The notes: generated by a model not told the origin, from the letters alone. Positions 36,062 through 48,515 are shown, counted from the first letter of the stretch. The stretch is 64,000 bases of DNA from Chiua virens (GCA_019787685.1 JAHNUO010000034.1:186001-250000), one strand, 5' to 3'. Program-made: numbers and translations.

Positions 36062-38349
36062 TTACAACAAGTGCCGACGCGCAGCGTTGTCGGGTTCGTA
36101 TCCCACGCTGCGGCTCCGCGCGCCGTTCTTGCGGACCATCGGGATTGGTGTCGTGCTAGGTTCGCGAAGGAACCTACCAGCTCCAGAAGACTCTCCGCGC
36201 CTCGACGACGGGGAAGTTTCCCTGACACCGACTCGACGGGCAGGCCATGCAGACGACACCGGCGGTGTACTCTCAGCCCTTTTACTCCCGTTAGAATCGC
36301 CAGAATAGCGGGCACTTTGATTTTGTATCCTGCGCAAGTTCGCCATTGCAGGTTCAGACACACCGCTCAAGTGCGCAGTCACTTCTGCAATGGTGTTCAG
36401 GCCTAACGCGAAAGCCCAGCGGGCGGTGTTATCCAATACATCCGTACTGGAATACGTTTCCCGTCCACGACTAGGCTCAGACGGAACTGTGGAAGCCCCA
36501 AGAGAAGGGGCAAAACGGTCAGTTAGTCGTAAATCTGCCTTTCTCATGGTTCGGCCACGTTCAACTGAGAACGTAGGCGAGATGGGAGCCGAACCACCAA
36601 TATCGAGGGGTGGAGGTGAGGACACGGCTGATGAAGAGCTTAATAGAGAGTGCCCGACATCGACACACGCTGCCGGAAGGGGCAGATGTGTGGTGTGAGG
36701 TCTAGATACACTCTGGCTCGTACTTCGAGTCGACAGGGAACTTGAAGTTGTTACAGAAGTACGGGAAAGCGACCTGTGAGAACGAGAAGGCGGATCAAGG
36801 GTAGATTGATGGTCGGGAGAACGTGATCGTCTGAGAGAACGAGACCTTGATGGAGAAGGTCGACGGCAATCTATGAACTCAAATTCGTCCGGATGAGGTA
36901 CAGAAGACGGGTCCTCATCTTGTCCCCAACCAATGTCCCATGCCATCTCATCCACCATCGCGATGGTCCAGCGGCGCCGTACCTCACGTTCAAGACATCC
37001 CTTCAACACGCGCTCTGCTCCACGACCGATATCGCATGGCATATCATACACGCCTGGAAAGAATGCATAAGTGGGCGGGGGACGAAGATACCATATTACT
37101 CACCATGAAGAATTTTCATTGTTAGCCGAGGCTCGAACGGGTCAGAAAATGGAAGTCGACCCGTGAGCAATGCATATAACAGACACCCTAACGCCCACAT
37201 ATCCTGTGCGGGATTGGCGCCATGATGCCTGCCAGGTTTCTGAGGGGATAGCAGCTCTGGAGCAGCATACGGGAGGGAACCCGGTTGAAATGCATGAGCG
37301 GGATGGACGGGAGCTGGGGTATTATTGTCGCCAATGGGTGTGGATGTGCGATGGCGGCGAGGAATACGCAAGATGGATGCAGCGTGTGGGTGCAATGAGG
37401 CTTTTGGTTTGCGGATGGTGTGATGGATGGTGGAGCGATGGCGGTGAATGACAGAGCTGTCCTGGGGTGGATCCAAGCGGTCGTCGTCGTCACACTCGCC
37501 GATTTCGCGGGCGAGACCAAAGTCGCAAATGCGACATACGCCCATTTCGTCCACAAGGACGTTTTCAAGTTTGATGTCTCTGTGGACATAACCTGCGACT
37601 TCGTGTAGGTATCGCACGCCTCGGACGACTTGGCGGAACATCATGCCAGCATCGTCTGGAGGTAGAGCGGGAGTACCATCACGCTTGAGGATATCGTAAA
37701 GGGAGCCGGCCGGGCAGAAGAGAGTGACATAGTTATCGGCATAGGAAGTGTGCTCGACGGAAAAAAGGGGGAGGATATGTTCGTGGCTGAGAGAGGACCA
37801 TATTTCGGTCTCGTGGTTGAGACGTTTCCTGGCGAGAGAAGGATGGGATTGCTTTTCTACGTCTGCACGTCGCACGATCTTGATGGCAACGATACCACCT
37901 GATGGGGAGAAGGCACGTCTGATGGTGGAAAAGCCACCGCGGCCGATGACCGGGCCTAATACATAGCCGGCGACGGTCTGGCCTTCGTCATCTGGGAGAT
38001 GAGTGGGCTGTTGGGGAAGAGAGAAGGCGGAGAGAAAGAGTGCTGCGGGGGATAAGTGAGACTCGTCTGTGTGTGAAAGTGGATTGGATGGGGAAGTAGA
38101 AGCCAATTTTTGAGAGGCTTGCTGATCAAGATCTGGATGCGAAGGACCAGGTTGAGGTGAGATGTAGAAATCGGTAGAGGCTTGAGAAGCGCTGGATGCT
38201 CCCCAAGAGTGCGCGAGTCTGTCCATGTCGACGGGCGGTGATGTGTGGAGGTCGACGGGTATGTGAGGTGTGAATGTGAGCATCGCAGTACTCAGTGAGG
38301 GATGAGAGAAAGATGGGAGCTGCGGGGAAAGGAGCCACGAGAAGAACAC
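36062..38349 (-). CDS. Serine/threonine protein kinase with Ser/Arg-rich tail
   Basis: Exon 1 38349-37104, 50-nt intron 37054-37103, exon 2 37053-36062; frame intact. The start may instead be the Met at 38283. Kinase motifs: glycine loop VIGRGGFSTIRRAF, VAIKIVRR (ATP-anchoring Lys), YVHRDIKLENVLVDE, ICDFGLA, LPYAAPELL, DMWALGCLLYALLTGRLPF, and an Arg near REVRRRW. Between DFG and APE lies an unusually long activation segment of about 95 residues, rich in Asp, His, Arg and Pro. The C-terminal ~280 residues are low-complexity with many RS and SP motifs. Fungal kinases with such tails often act in stress or cell-polarity signalling; I cannot name the orthologue. Confidence 0.85.
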
Positions 38350-38622
38350 GACAATTAAAGCGTCATCAATTTATTTATCGTGGGAATCGTTTACCGTTTT
38401 GACTCCGTGGAAGACGCACGCCAAGTAACCAACACACCGCATGTCCGTAAATGGGACATCGTGACCTTCCCCGACTGTGTCCGAAAACAACATCATCAAT
38501 ACGAAGGGCTCAAGAAATGATCATGCTACAGTGACGACGGATGTGCAGTATTGACAATTAGCATCGATCTCGGCATGTTTTATTTTAGACCCGACGTGTT
38601 CGCTCTGCAAGCGAATAACGAG

Positions 38623-38976
38623 TCACGCCGGAGCTTCCAGAACTGGGCGGCAAACGTGTACATACGTCATATTTCCCTCCTGCGGAACGGCGTTCGAACT
38701 GTCCTCCGTCCCGAACTCAATCATACCCTCTTCTTTTGAGGCGGCTGACGGATGCTCGATGATATTACGCCAAGTTGCCGGCCCAAATACACCATACAGC
38801 CGCACATTCCCAGGTCTGGGTGCAACTTGAAACATACACTTCGTATTCTGCTCAAACGACGGCATCGGATAACGCTCCTTTTTCCAGATCCCAAGCACGA
38901 CGGCATCAAGTTCCATCTTCACACCAACACAATCGAAACCATAGTATCGACCCCCGACTGAAACCATACCAGTCAA
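38623..38976 (-). CDS. Possible small single-exon gene
   Basis: A 117-residue frame (MTGMVSVGGRYYGFDCVGVK ... RPVLEAPA) with protein-like composition and good third-position bias. A splice acceptor just upstream (GGTTTCAG) suggests that an earlier exon may exist. No family is recognised. It could be a real hypothetical gene or chance. Confidence 0.35.
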   Translation of the reverse strand: MTGMVSVGGRYYGFDCVGVKMELDAVVLGIWKKERYPMPSFEQNTKCMFQVAPRPGNVRLYGVFGPATWRNIIEHPSAASKEEGMIEFGTEDSSNAVPQEGNMTYVHVCRPVLEAPA

Positions 38977-41900
38977 AACCTTACACCGTCGTGCCGTGAT
39001 CGTGATCCATGAACTGTCACAGCGTGTGTTTGTCCTCTCCTTTGGACATATATGATATCAGGTTGTACGAGTCTAGGTCCCTCTATCGACTCCAAGGTCC
39101 GGCCGATCTTGATATCTACTCAAGCTTGCAAATCTCACACTAGTCTATAGCTTCCTTGGGTCATCACCTTGTCAAGAGATATATACTACCTCCGTCCGTT
39201 TGCGACCGACCTCCCAAGCTCGGCACCAGAACAAATACAAGCGTTCCCAACTCAATCCTGAGCAACGTCGAGCATCGACGCCATCCAGACAAGAAAACTT
39301 CGCGGAAACCTATGTAGGAACTTACCCAGATTTGCATTCAAGTTTCAGCTGTCATAACTAGATTCCGATCCTCAAGACTTCTCGTCCCACGGTTTACTAT
39401 TCGGATGCAGTCCCACGATTTGTAACTTGCTCTGCCATGATCCGCCTATTTTCGCAAACATGTCAGTGGCTTGAGTCTCATGACCATGATCTCGAACATC
39501 GATTCTGGGTGATTGTCGACCACCTGTTTGGATTATACGATCGTCACTCTACTTGCCGCTCGCACCTGATATGTACGTCTGACGCTCACGACTGGGTGGT
39601 AAATCGAGCAGTGACTTGGCATTTTCAGAGGAAAGGCTCGTTTGATGGAATGCCTACTCGCCGGGATGGCCCCTTCCGACCACGTCCGTAGCCCCTGTTT
39701 GACCCTGCAACCAATTTCCGATACGCGTACGCCCTCTTCCTAAACCTCACACCCATTGCGTCGACAACGAGGGACCCCGGTTCGTCCCTACATACCTTTC
39801 GGGGCGGGCGGGCGGGCGGGCTAATGCCTCAACCTGATTCCCGTCGCACGTTCTCCAGGTCACTCGATGTACGGCTATCCATTCCTCCTCGGACAAGCAT
39901 CCGACGCCCCCATTTCGTCGTGCCATTCATTCTTCTAAACCGATTTCCGACGGTATCTGACTTGCGCGAATCTCATGCCCAGGCCGTACCCACGTATTTC
40001 CAGCAGATGATCGCACCCATATTTATTGATCCAACGCAACCCAGACACGTTTCCGCCATACTCAAACACCCATCAGAAAGGGGTATAACTCTGCGCAACA
40101 CCTCTTCGCGCCAACATCCACCAACCATGCTGTATCAACGGCTCTGGATCTAATCGCAGCTTTTAATAAGCTATCGGTACCAGACGGCTAATCAAAAATG
40201 CCAGCGTCAGCGCAACTCTTCTTCACTCCAAAATTCGCCAACCGTATCATGTCAATCACGGCGTATAGTAGGATCAGACGGCTGGTTTGACACACCACAC
40301 CTGACAGACGTGATCAATTCAGTTATTTTAGGGTGACATGATATCTCACGCCTACATGCAGTTCTTCTGTCTTATTTTTCAAATCCTCTGTCGCATCGAC
40401 CGTGTCGTGCCACCAGGCTCTCCATCACGCAGGACTCGCTCAGAGTATGGCACGATTAGTCATCGGGACCAGACGGCCCCCGGCCTTGACAGCATCTGTT
40501 TGGCGTACCCTCGATGATCTCGCTTGGCCGACGACCGCACGCGTCGACTCCTTTGGGCCATCACTCGCTGCCATATCTTACCATCTGATGTGATCCTACC
40601 AGTTCTTCCGCAGAAAGCGCCTCCCCTTTTTCCAATCGAGACGATGAATGAAACGTTGCTCCCCCTCTCAAGCCCCGAGTGTCCATCATGACACGTCGCG
40701 TTTGACCAACGCTCGTTTACTTGGCGCAACAGGCGTTCGAGTTCATTCGTCTGCCCACATCGAGCCCGAGTTTGAGCCCGAGCATCTCGATCCTCCCCTC
40801 GACCAACGACCCACTCAACAAAAACCGATCGCAGTCACGCCACATCCTAATCAGAATCATCAACGTCGGCGGTCCCGCGGATCCTATCGCGACGACGCAG
40901 CGATCAAGGCGTCCAGAGCCTGGTATCTTGTCCGGTTTCTCAACACATGCCTTTCGGGCAACGGCCAAGTTCCGTCCGTACTATCACCGTGTGTGCTCCC
41001 CAAGCGTCTCGACTCGGCTTCGTCGGAGAGGCGTCCTCCTGCCCCGGTTCCCGAGGCATTTTCTTTAGGAAACGGGCCTTCCGTCCGTACCGTGAACGCC
41101 ACTTTTGGATATTCACGACCGGCACATCGGCCCGCGTACGCGCCGTTCTCGAAACCTGGGGCGCGTTCAGGGTGCCTCGGCCGGCCTTGAGACTATGTGA
41201 CGGTGGTCAGACGAACATCACGTTAACCCGGGGCTTTTATGGCAGCATCGACGGTCGTGTCGGCTAGCTCGTGTATGCGCGGATGGACCACGCAATCGGC
41301 GGAGCGCACTCGTCGAGCTGTGAAGCACCGTGCCACGTCGCTGGCACGTCCTCGACTCGGGGTAGCATATTTGTATCCTGACGTCAAGTGCCGGCAACCC
41401 ATCTTTGACGCGCACTCGTGGCAGCGTCTGTGGTCGCTTCGCCTGGATGGCGCACTCAAGTTGAACTGGATCCGATCGATCCAGGCTGACATCGGCTAAC
41501 CGGAGACTGTTCCAAGCGCTTCGTCGTGCCATCCTATCGCGTCTCCGGTTCGGACGTGGTATCGCACCGATCCCGCTGCGACGCGTCTCTCGGTGTTTTA
41601 TGTTCGCATTCCGCATGGTTCCAGAGACGAACCCTGAAAAGACACCAGGATGACGTGGATCCGAGACGGATATCCGACCCCAATAATACTGCCAAATCGT
41701 CAGCAGAAGACACAAGAGCCCAGCCCCACAGACGAGACACTCCAACGACTAATTCGATAACGCTTCAAGTGACGTGGCACGTTTGAAACACGGAGCACGG
41801 GAAAAAGGATATCAGTTTGTACGTCCTTGAACCTGGGCCTCTAACCACACCTCCAGTTTCTTACGACGATACCATGTCCATGTTGTCTGTATATATCGCA

Positions 41901-42280
41901 TTGATCCAGAGAAGAACAAAAATAAAAATGTTCTTCAGGGTATGCTTATTAGAACAGAATGAACAAAAAAAAAACGAACGTATGCTGTGCTCATTTCAAG
42001 AGGACAGGTCAGCAGGGGCATGTTGCGTGTCCATAACGTCCATCATCAACTCGGATCTTGAAACAAGGGGCAATCCAAAGTAAGAGGAGAAAAAAAGGTA
42101 GCAAAAAGCTATATCTGCAAAAGATAAGGGCAAACTAGTGGAGGGCGCATCTCGTGCGTGATAGGAGAGAAAAAAAGAATCTATTAGCGTGCTGGTATTC
42201 ATATACGCAAGCCGAGGCGAGCACAACTGATCATCGCGCGCGATGTGAGTCCATCCACCGTCTGCCAATCTCCCCCTCCA
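38977..42280. other. 3.3-kb region without confident genes
   Basis: CpG-rich DNA with short ORFs in all frames and none with recognisable motifs. It includes a G-run at 39801-39820 (five GGG blocks). A plus-strand stretch at 40721-40960 has slightly protein-like composition but no clear borders. Confidence 0.35.
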
Positions 42281-43134
42281 TCAAAGCAGCGACGAGAGCA
42301 ACCCGAGCCCGGCAACGAGTGAACACACGCCTGTCACCCTTGATATACCCCAACTGCGCTCACCGGCGTTCGCAAGGCGCACCTCTGAATTCTTGGTCGA
42401 CGACGATGACGACGCTGTCGACACGTTCCTCAACAGCTGGGTAGGCAACATTTCCGGGGATGCTGTGAGCTGCCACATGGGTGGCAACGGCGAGCCATCC
42501 CATTGATACATCTGTAGGGTATACCCCCGTGTGACATCGGTGTAGATATTCCAGAGTTGGTATAGTTCGGTATCGTTGTAGGATTCGATGAAATTCGATA
42601 CGGGGGCGCAGGGGTCTTGTATTTGCTGATAGCCGTCGCCAAAGGGGGTGAGGATGATGGAACCGTTGGAGACGAGGTCGTAGGTGCCGTGACACCAGTT
42701 CATGACGCCAGTGATGCAGTTGGGTAGGGTACCTGGCGAGGGATGAGCATGCAAGAGAGGCATGAGATAGGAAGGAGTGCGCTACCGTTCCCCGTCATCC
42801 GGTACCGTGCTACTTCGTAGTAACCATCCGAGGAACTGTAGAGCGACATTTTAGCCACACGACGAGGTCTGCGCATCCAACTTACAAGGAATAGGATATA
42901 CCGGTAGTTGGTGGGTATATGAAAGATTCGTTGGCGGGTTGTGCAAAGCCCTGTTTGGAATGAGGTGACGAAAAGGAGGAGAAGGGCAAGACTGACAGGG
43001 CCCGTGACGACGTTTTGGCTTCCTGAAGACCAAGTACCGATGATTGTGGTTACGTTGTGCTGAGAGTCGTATACGATGGTCTGACCAAGAGCAGGGATTG
43101 CGAGAAGGAGAGAAAGGAGAGAAAGGACGAACAT
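42281..43134 (-). CDS. ROT1: ROT1, ER membrane-associated chaperone
   Basis: Four exons: 43134-42997, 42950-42886, 42835-42786 and 42732-42281, with GT-AG introns of 46, 50 and 53 nt. The product starts with a signal peptide (MFVLSLLSLLLAIPALGQ), then VTTIIGTWSSGSQNVVTGP, GFAQPANESFIYPPTTGISY, SDGYYEVARYRM, ITGVMNWCHGTYDL and LTPFGDGYQQIQDPC, and ends in a hydrophobic anchor. All match Rot1, an essential ER protein of yeast that assists folding and beta-1,6-glucan synthesis. Several NxT/S sites are present. Confidence 0.93.
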
Positions 43135-43436
43135 CGAGGACGAGTTGGGGGTCAGGCCAGGCCAGGAAGAGGCGGACACTTGGCAACGACCAAGGTGATG
43201 AGAAGGACTGTGTTTGTATTTGTTTATAGTTCCCTTGTTTTTCAGTCTGTTGCATTTCTGTCCAGCCTGCGGATCCACTTTTTATTCACATCATCTCCAC
43301 GGTGATGAGACTCATCGTGGGGGATTTACTCGCCAACGTTGAGATCAACAACGGCGCTAATCAGTGTCGAGTAGGTTGCGCAGCTGCAGCCAGCGTAATG
43401 AAAAGCGGAGTCTATTCGGTGCATTGAATTACATGG

Positions 43437-44459
43437 TCAATCCTTCTTCAGATCTCTTTGCACGACAAACACGCGTTCCCCATCCTCCGTCACTGTGAGC
43501 TCTTGCAAACCTCGGATGCTCTCCAATCCTTGCACACCCCGGCCCTTGGCAAGCACGATATACATTTCGAGGCCATCACCGACCTATCATGATAAAATTA
43601 GCACTGGGGTAGGCCAAAAATCAGGGACAATGACCTCGATGTGGCGCTCCGTGGCGCTCGTGAATGAGTCAATGACAATCGCTAAAACCGTCGGGAGAGG
43701 CAAGTGTGCTGGATGCGACGTGCCCGGTGCGGGTTGCTGGTTCTTGAAGTAAATCTGTATCGTTTTGGCGTCAAAAATCAGGGTAATATGCATATCGGTG
43801 AAGAATCGGAGATGTGCATGGGATTGTACATGCCTGATTGTCCAAGAACGGTTGCAGTAGCGATTGTGCAGACCCAGCCGCACGGCATGCCTCACGCTCG
43901 TATGAACCAACCGGATCGAAGGAGTAGACCGCGCCAGTACCTATGTTTCATGCGATAAGAGGATATTCAAGAGAACATTTGTTGACGAACCGTCTTCTTC
44001 GATGCCACCTAGGATGTTGTACACGTAATAGGGAAAGAATCGTCGACCATAGAGCATTGTCTGAATCAGCCGTGCGATTGCACGGAGGGGCATATCTTTT
44101 GAGTGGGCATGGCGATACCACTAGAGAGCATAAGGTGAGGACACGCTGGCGGATCAGGGACGTGTACGGACCTCGAGACGCTGCTTTACTTTCTTGACAA
44201 ACATGTTTCCGTCTGCTGAAAAGCCATTCACGGCGAGGACAGCACGATCAGTCCTGTCGGGGGAGTGAATCGCGATAGACGATAGACAGTAAAGTGACGC
44301 GTACAATCGAAAGACCTTTGGTGCATATCGCGTCTGGATGCTAAAACCCTCGCTCTGCCTCGTGTCGCCTGCAATGACGGCAAAGTCAGCGCCAGCAATG
44401 GCGAGAATGGTACCGCCATTTTCAGTGTAGGGATTGAATTGTCGTTGGGTGGGGTCCAT
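43437..44459 (-). CDS. PRE7: 20S proteasome subunit beta-6
   Basis: Six exons: 44459-44305, 44253-44172, 44120-43991, 43940-43835, 43754-43635 and 43583-43437. The product reads [80 protein letters not shown] and [20 protein letters not shown], and ends VVQRDLKKD. This is beta-6 (Pre7/PSMB1), a non-catalytic subunit of the beta ring. The fourth intron (43755-43834) must use a GC donor (CAG|GCATGT) to join DNQ to IYFKNQQP. An upstream ORF ends only 5 nt before the ATG. Confidence 0.94.
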
Positions 44460-44464
44460 CGTGA

Positions 44465-44714
44465 TCACTTCAATTCCTAATGGGCCGCGTCATATCTCTA
44501 ACACACGTCGGAGTTTCAATCTCACAGTTACTCCGAGCATGTTGCCTTTTTCGGTATCTTCATTGCCGATGACTCTCCGCTGGTCTTTCCTCGGAAAATA
44601 AATAATCACACCTAGTGAGATCATCCCCATTCCACCCAGTGTAACAAATATTCTGCCGTGCTTGATTAGGTCTTCGAGCGTAGTGTCTCGTCTCGCATCA
44701 GGCGATTGTGCCAC
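44465..44714 (-). CDS. Small membrane ORF immediately upstream of PRE7 (possible uORF or cistron)
   Basis: From the ATG at 44714 the frame reads MAQSPDARRDTTLEDLIKHG, then a hydrophobic segment TLGGMGMISLGVIIYF and a charged tail. If the intron with donor GTGAGA and acceptor CATTAG is removed, translation ends at TGA 44467-44465. The PRE7 ATG begins at 44459. Without splicing the frame runs to 44490. Composition and the single membrane helix look like a real ~66-residue protein; the family is unknown to me. Confidence 0.5.
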
Positions 44715-45959
44715 AGGTCGGGTTCCCCCTCTGACGTGACCTTTCTCGTCTTGTAACCGTCGTCATCTTCCTGCCAAGGTTTCTCTCCTCTGACGTGAGA
44801 GCTCCGGAGTTTCTCCTGTGCTAGTCCGCAATCCTCTGTCAAGATCTAGCTCTGAAGGGCCATCGCCATCATAGTCACGGGCCCATCAATCAGTACGTTC
44901 GCACAAACAGACAATCTTCGTATCCCAACCTTTGGACCGTACACGTGTTTATTCTCTTTATCCTGCCAAATTGAAAAAACCCGGTGTCGGTTCGAAGCGT
45001 GTACACATGGCAGTCATGCGAGACGAAACGAGAGCTGACGAGAGGTGTGAGTAACTCCCTGATATTACCCACCCCGAAATGTCACTCCTAGCTCAATCGC
45101 TTGTCCGTATCATAGACCTGTGCTGCAACCCACCAGTCCGGCGTGAACAACGCCTTCACAGCCGAAAAAATGTGACTAGCACTCGTCGACAGCACCCCTA
45201 ATTGATGAATACAACGTGGATACGTTGCGCAAGGGTATTTTAATGCTTACGCAGGAATGCTCATACCGACTGTTTCCTCTGTCGGTAGAGGTGAACATCA
45301 AGTTGGCGCGTGTGAGGTACCTGCGGAAACAACGATGCCCAGAAACAGATCGAAGCACGCTATAATACCTCGCATTGTCTCACGTGTAACGCGTAATGGA
45401 CGAGATGTGCTAGAAACAATAAAACATTGGTCCATCACATCGATTCAACTCAGAGAGTTCTTGTGCGTCACAAGGTAGTGGTTTGCGGACATGTCTCTAT
45501 CTTCCCGCTCCGCTCCCCACGAGATCCGAGTGTGTTATTCAACCAAGAACGCAGGATGTATGTATACATACATACATATTGGCATACACTAAGTAATACG
45601 CATTGGGCACGCCCAGCTTGAGTAGTTCGGGCCGAACGTGCCGTGATCCGACGGCGTAACTGCAGAGATATAGCTTCATGTCCGCTCTTTGGACGGGCAG
45701 TAAAGGGTACGAGAGACACAACGGCTGCATTCATATTTACTAGTAGCACAGACTTAAATATCGATGCAGCCGTTCCGTTGTGAGACACGTTTGTCCAAAG
45801 ATCTAACGCTGTGGCTGTGGTCTTGCCCCAACGTGACGATCTGACTCGACTATCGTGACTCTCAGTTCATAACGCCGGCCAGGCTTCGAATCGGTGGAGT
45901 CTTGGTCCATAATATGAGTGAGTCTTTAAATTCTCAATGCCCTCAGAGTCGAGTTAACA
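44715..45959. other. Intergenic region
   Basis: 1.24 kb; divergent promoters for the PRE7 transcript (-) and HIS1 (+) are expected. A short TATG/CATA-rich repeat lies at 45558-45590. No gene seen. Confidence 0.4.
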
Positions 45960-47169
45960 ATGCCACTCCCAGACGTCGAAGCACTCAACGGTCGATTGCT
46001 TTTTGCAATTCCGAAAAAAGGCAACTTTTTGATCGCATGACTCGATACACGTTGATCACCGTGAACAGGTAGACTGCACGAACGCTGCTTGCAATTACTT
46101 TCCGGTACGCGATGCTCATCGTACAGGAACGCGATCGCTGATAAAATCCATTAGGTGCGGACATCCAGTTTCGCCGATCCAATCGTCTCGATGTGTGCCT
46201 CGTGATAAACCACCCGATTGCACTGTAAGCACACCCTGTGTTCGCTACCCCGCTCAGGCTGCTAAGCTACATGTCCTATTCCTATTTCTGAAGCGTGTTC
46301 CTTCCAGCTGGAGACATCCCCTCCTTCGTCGGCAATGGCAACGTCGATCTCGGCATTACTGGTCACGACGTCATCCTCGAAGCCAAAATGCAAGACAAGG
46401 TCACCGAAGTCCAGCGCCTCGCCTTTGGAAAATGTGCCTTGCAAGTCCAAGTGCCAGAACGCGGGCCGATCCATTCCGTACAGAATCTCGCCGGGAAACG
46501 CGTCGTCACGAGCTTCGAAGTGCTCGCGGGCGAGTATTTCTCAAACTTGGACGACCAGTTGGCGCTCGTCGGCGAGCAGCGGACCAAGATTCAGTACATT
46601 GGGGGGAGCGTGGAGGCGGCGTGTGCGTTGGGACTGGCAGATGGGATCGGTGAGTCAGGATCGGCGGAAAAGGGGATACCGATGGCTGATGGATGATTAT
46701 TTTACCTCTCAGTGGATCTCGTGGGTACGTATCAACGCCTCAAAGAATTCCCGATCTGGATTTGGATGACCTACACGCGAACACAGAGTCGGGTGATACC
46801 ATGCGTGCGGCGGGACTGCATGCCGTCGCGACGGTTCTCGAGACGGAAGCGGTTCTGATCAAGTCCAACACGCCCTCGCGCGCTGATCATACACCTCTGA
46901 TCAATCGCATCGCAAGCCGCATCGCAGGTGTGGTAGCCGCTGAGAAATACGTCGTGTGTTCGTACAATATTTCTCGAGATGCGTTGCCGGGTGCCGTTCA
47001 GATCACACCTGGACGAAGGGGACCGACGATTAGTCCATTGGACGAGACTGATTGGGTAGATGTGAGTGCGATGGTGGAAAAGAAGGAAAGCGCGAGAGTG
47101 ATGGACGAGTTGGTTGAGATCGGGGCAAAAGATATATTGATCTATAGTTTGAATAACTGCCGTGTGTGA
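45960..47169 (+). CDS. HIS1: ATP phosphoribosyltransferase
   Basis: Six exons: 45960-46020, 46069-46104, 46155-46224, 46294-46649, a 12-nt exon 46713-46724 and 46787-47169. The product runs LLFAIPKKGRLHERCLQLL, FRRSNRLDVCLV, GDIPSFVGNGNVDLGITGHD, GGSVEAACALGLADGIVDLV, ESGDTMRAAGL and a C-terminal ACT-like regulatory part ending YSLNNCRV. It catalyses the first step of histidine synthesis, joining PRPP to ATP. Intron 1 needs a GC donor (GCAACT). The 12-nt exon supplies VDLV of the conserved GIVDLVESG motif, so it must be included. Confidence 0.93.
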
Positions 47170-47370
47170 TCTATTCACCATGGCTTGTTTTACAATGGTC
47201 AGACCGTCCGCCGCTTGACCGTCACAATCAAAATGCTGTAATATCGATTACCACTCGGCATCCATATTATACTGATTATCCAGAATCAGGTAAGGCCGGC
47301 ATGCTTTCATGTTGACGCTACACTCAAATAGCGGAGAGCTTCAAAGATATAGATTCCACCACCGACGGCT

Positions 47371-48515
47371 ATGACAGAGTACGCGTCCGACAAGTTCAAA
47401 TTCCTGCTCGAAAAGCTCGTCAAGACACCCGAGCTCTTTACCCCAGACGATCTCCAACTCTCCCTCCAACACCTCTTTACACCTGATGCTGTCCCCCCAA
47501 CACAAATTGGTGCCTTCCTGGCTGCGATGCATATCCACAGGCTAGAGAGGCGTCCGGAAAACCTGGCAGCGGCTGCCGATCTACTCCATTCACGTGCACT
47601 CAAAACAGCCATCGAAGCTGAGGACAAGGACTTTGTGGTTGACATCGTCGGCACCGGTGGCGACGGACACAATACATTCAACGTCAGCACGACTGCCGCC
47701 ATCGTCGCAGCCGGCGCAGGCGCCCGAGTCGTCAAGGTAAGCCGTCCAACATCCCCCCTGAACCACCTCATCACCCACCCCAGCACGGCAGTCGCGCATC
47801 AACGTCCTCCTCAGGCTCCGCTGACCTCCTCCAAGCGCTCGACTGCGTCTTCGTCCCCCCAACATCCCCCCCTACTCCCATCCCGCGCATCCCGTTCACC
47901 TTCCTCCTCGCCCCACACTACCACACCTCCCTCGCCCTCATCGCGCCCCACCGCAAATCTCTCCCCTTCCGCACCCTCTTCAACGTCATCGGCCCCCTCG
48001 TCAATCCCGCCCGTCCTCGTGGCATGGTCCTCGGCGTCGCCGAACGTGAGCTCGGACGGCCGTTTATCCAATCGCTCAAAGCAGCCGGGGTGATACGCGC
48101 CATGGTCGTGTGTGGCGCCGAAGGCCTCGACGAGATCAGCTGTGCGGGGGAGACGTACGTGTGGACGCTCACCGCGGGCGAGATTGTCGAGGGCGTGTTG
48201 CACCCGGCACAATTTGGACTGGGCACGCACCCGCTCGCGGTGGTGGTCGGCGGGGATGCGCGGGCGAATGCGGCGACGTTCAGAGGGTTGTTGACTGAGG
48301 GGAAGGCGGTGTCGGAGGCGATGACGCCGATTCTCGAGTTTGTGTTGATGAACGCGTCGGCGTTGTTGGTGGTTGCTGGGGTGGCGGTGGATTTCAAGGA
48401 TGGGGTACGGTTGGCGAGGGAGAGTATTGTGTCGGGGGCGGCTTGGAAGGCGTTGGAGACGTTCCGGGAAGCTGGGCAGACAGCGATGGCGAGCGTCGCG
48501 AATCAAGGAAAGTGA
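47371..48515 (+). CDS. TRP4: Anthranilate phosphoribosyltransferase
   Basis: Exon 1 47371-47736 and exon 2 47784-48515, with a 47-nt intron. PRPP-binding loop VGTGGDGHNTFNVSTTAA; after the intron KHGSRASTSSSGSADLL (usually KHGNR..SS.SGSAD); then FNVIGPLVNPARPRGMVLGV, GAEGLDEISCAGETYVW and a Gly/Ala-rich C-terminus. It converts anthranilate and PRPP to phosphoribosyl anthranilate in tryptophan synthesis. It lies 200 bp downstream of HIS1 on the same strand; both enzymes consume PRPP. Confidence 0.94.

Noticed and set aside
47811..48506. Long minus-strand ORF over TRP4
   Set aside because: It is a shadow of the GC-rich TRP4 exon; TRP4 on the plus strand has clear family motifs.
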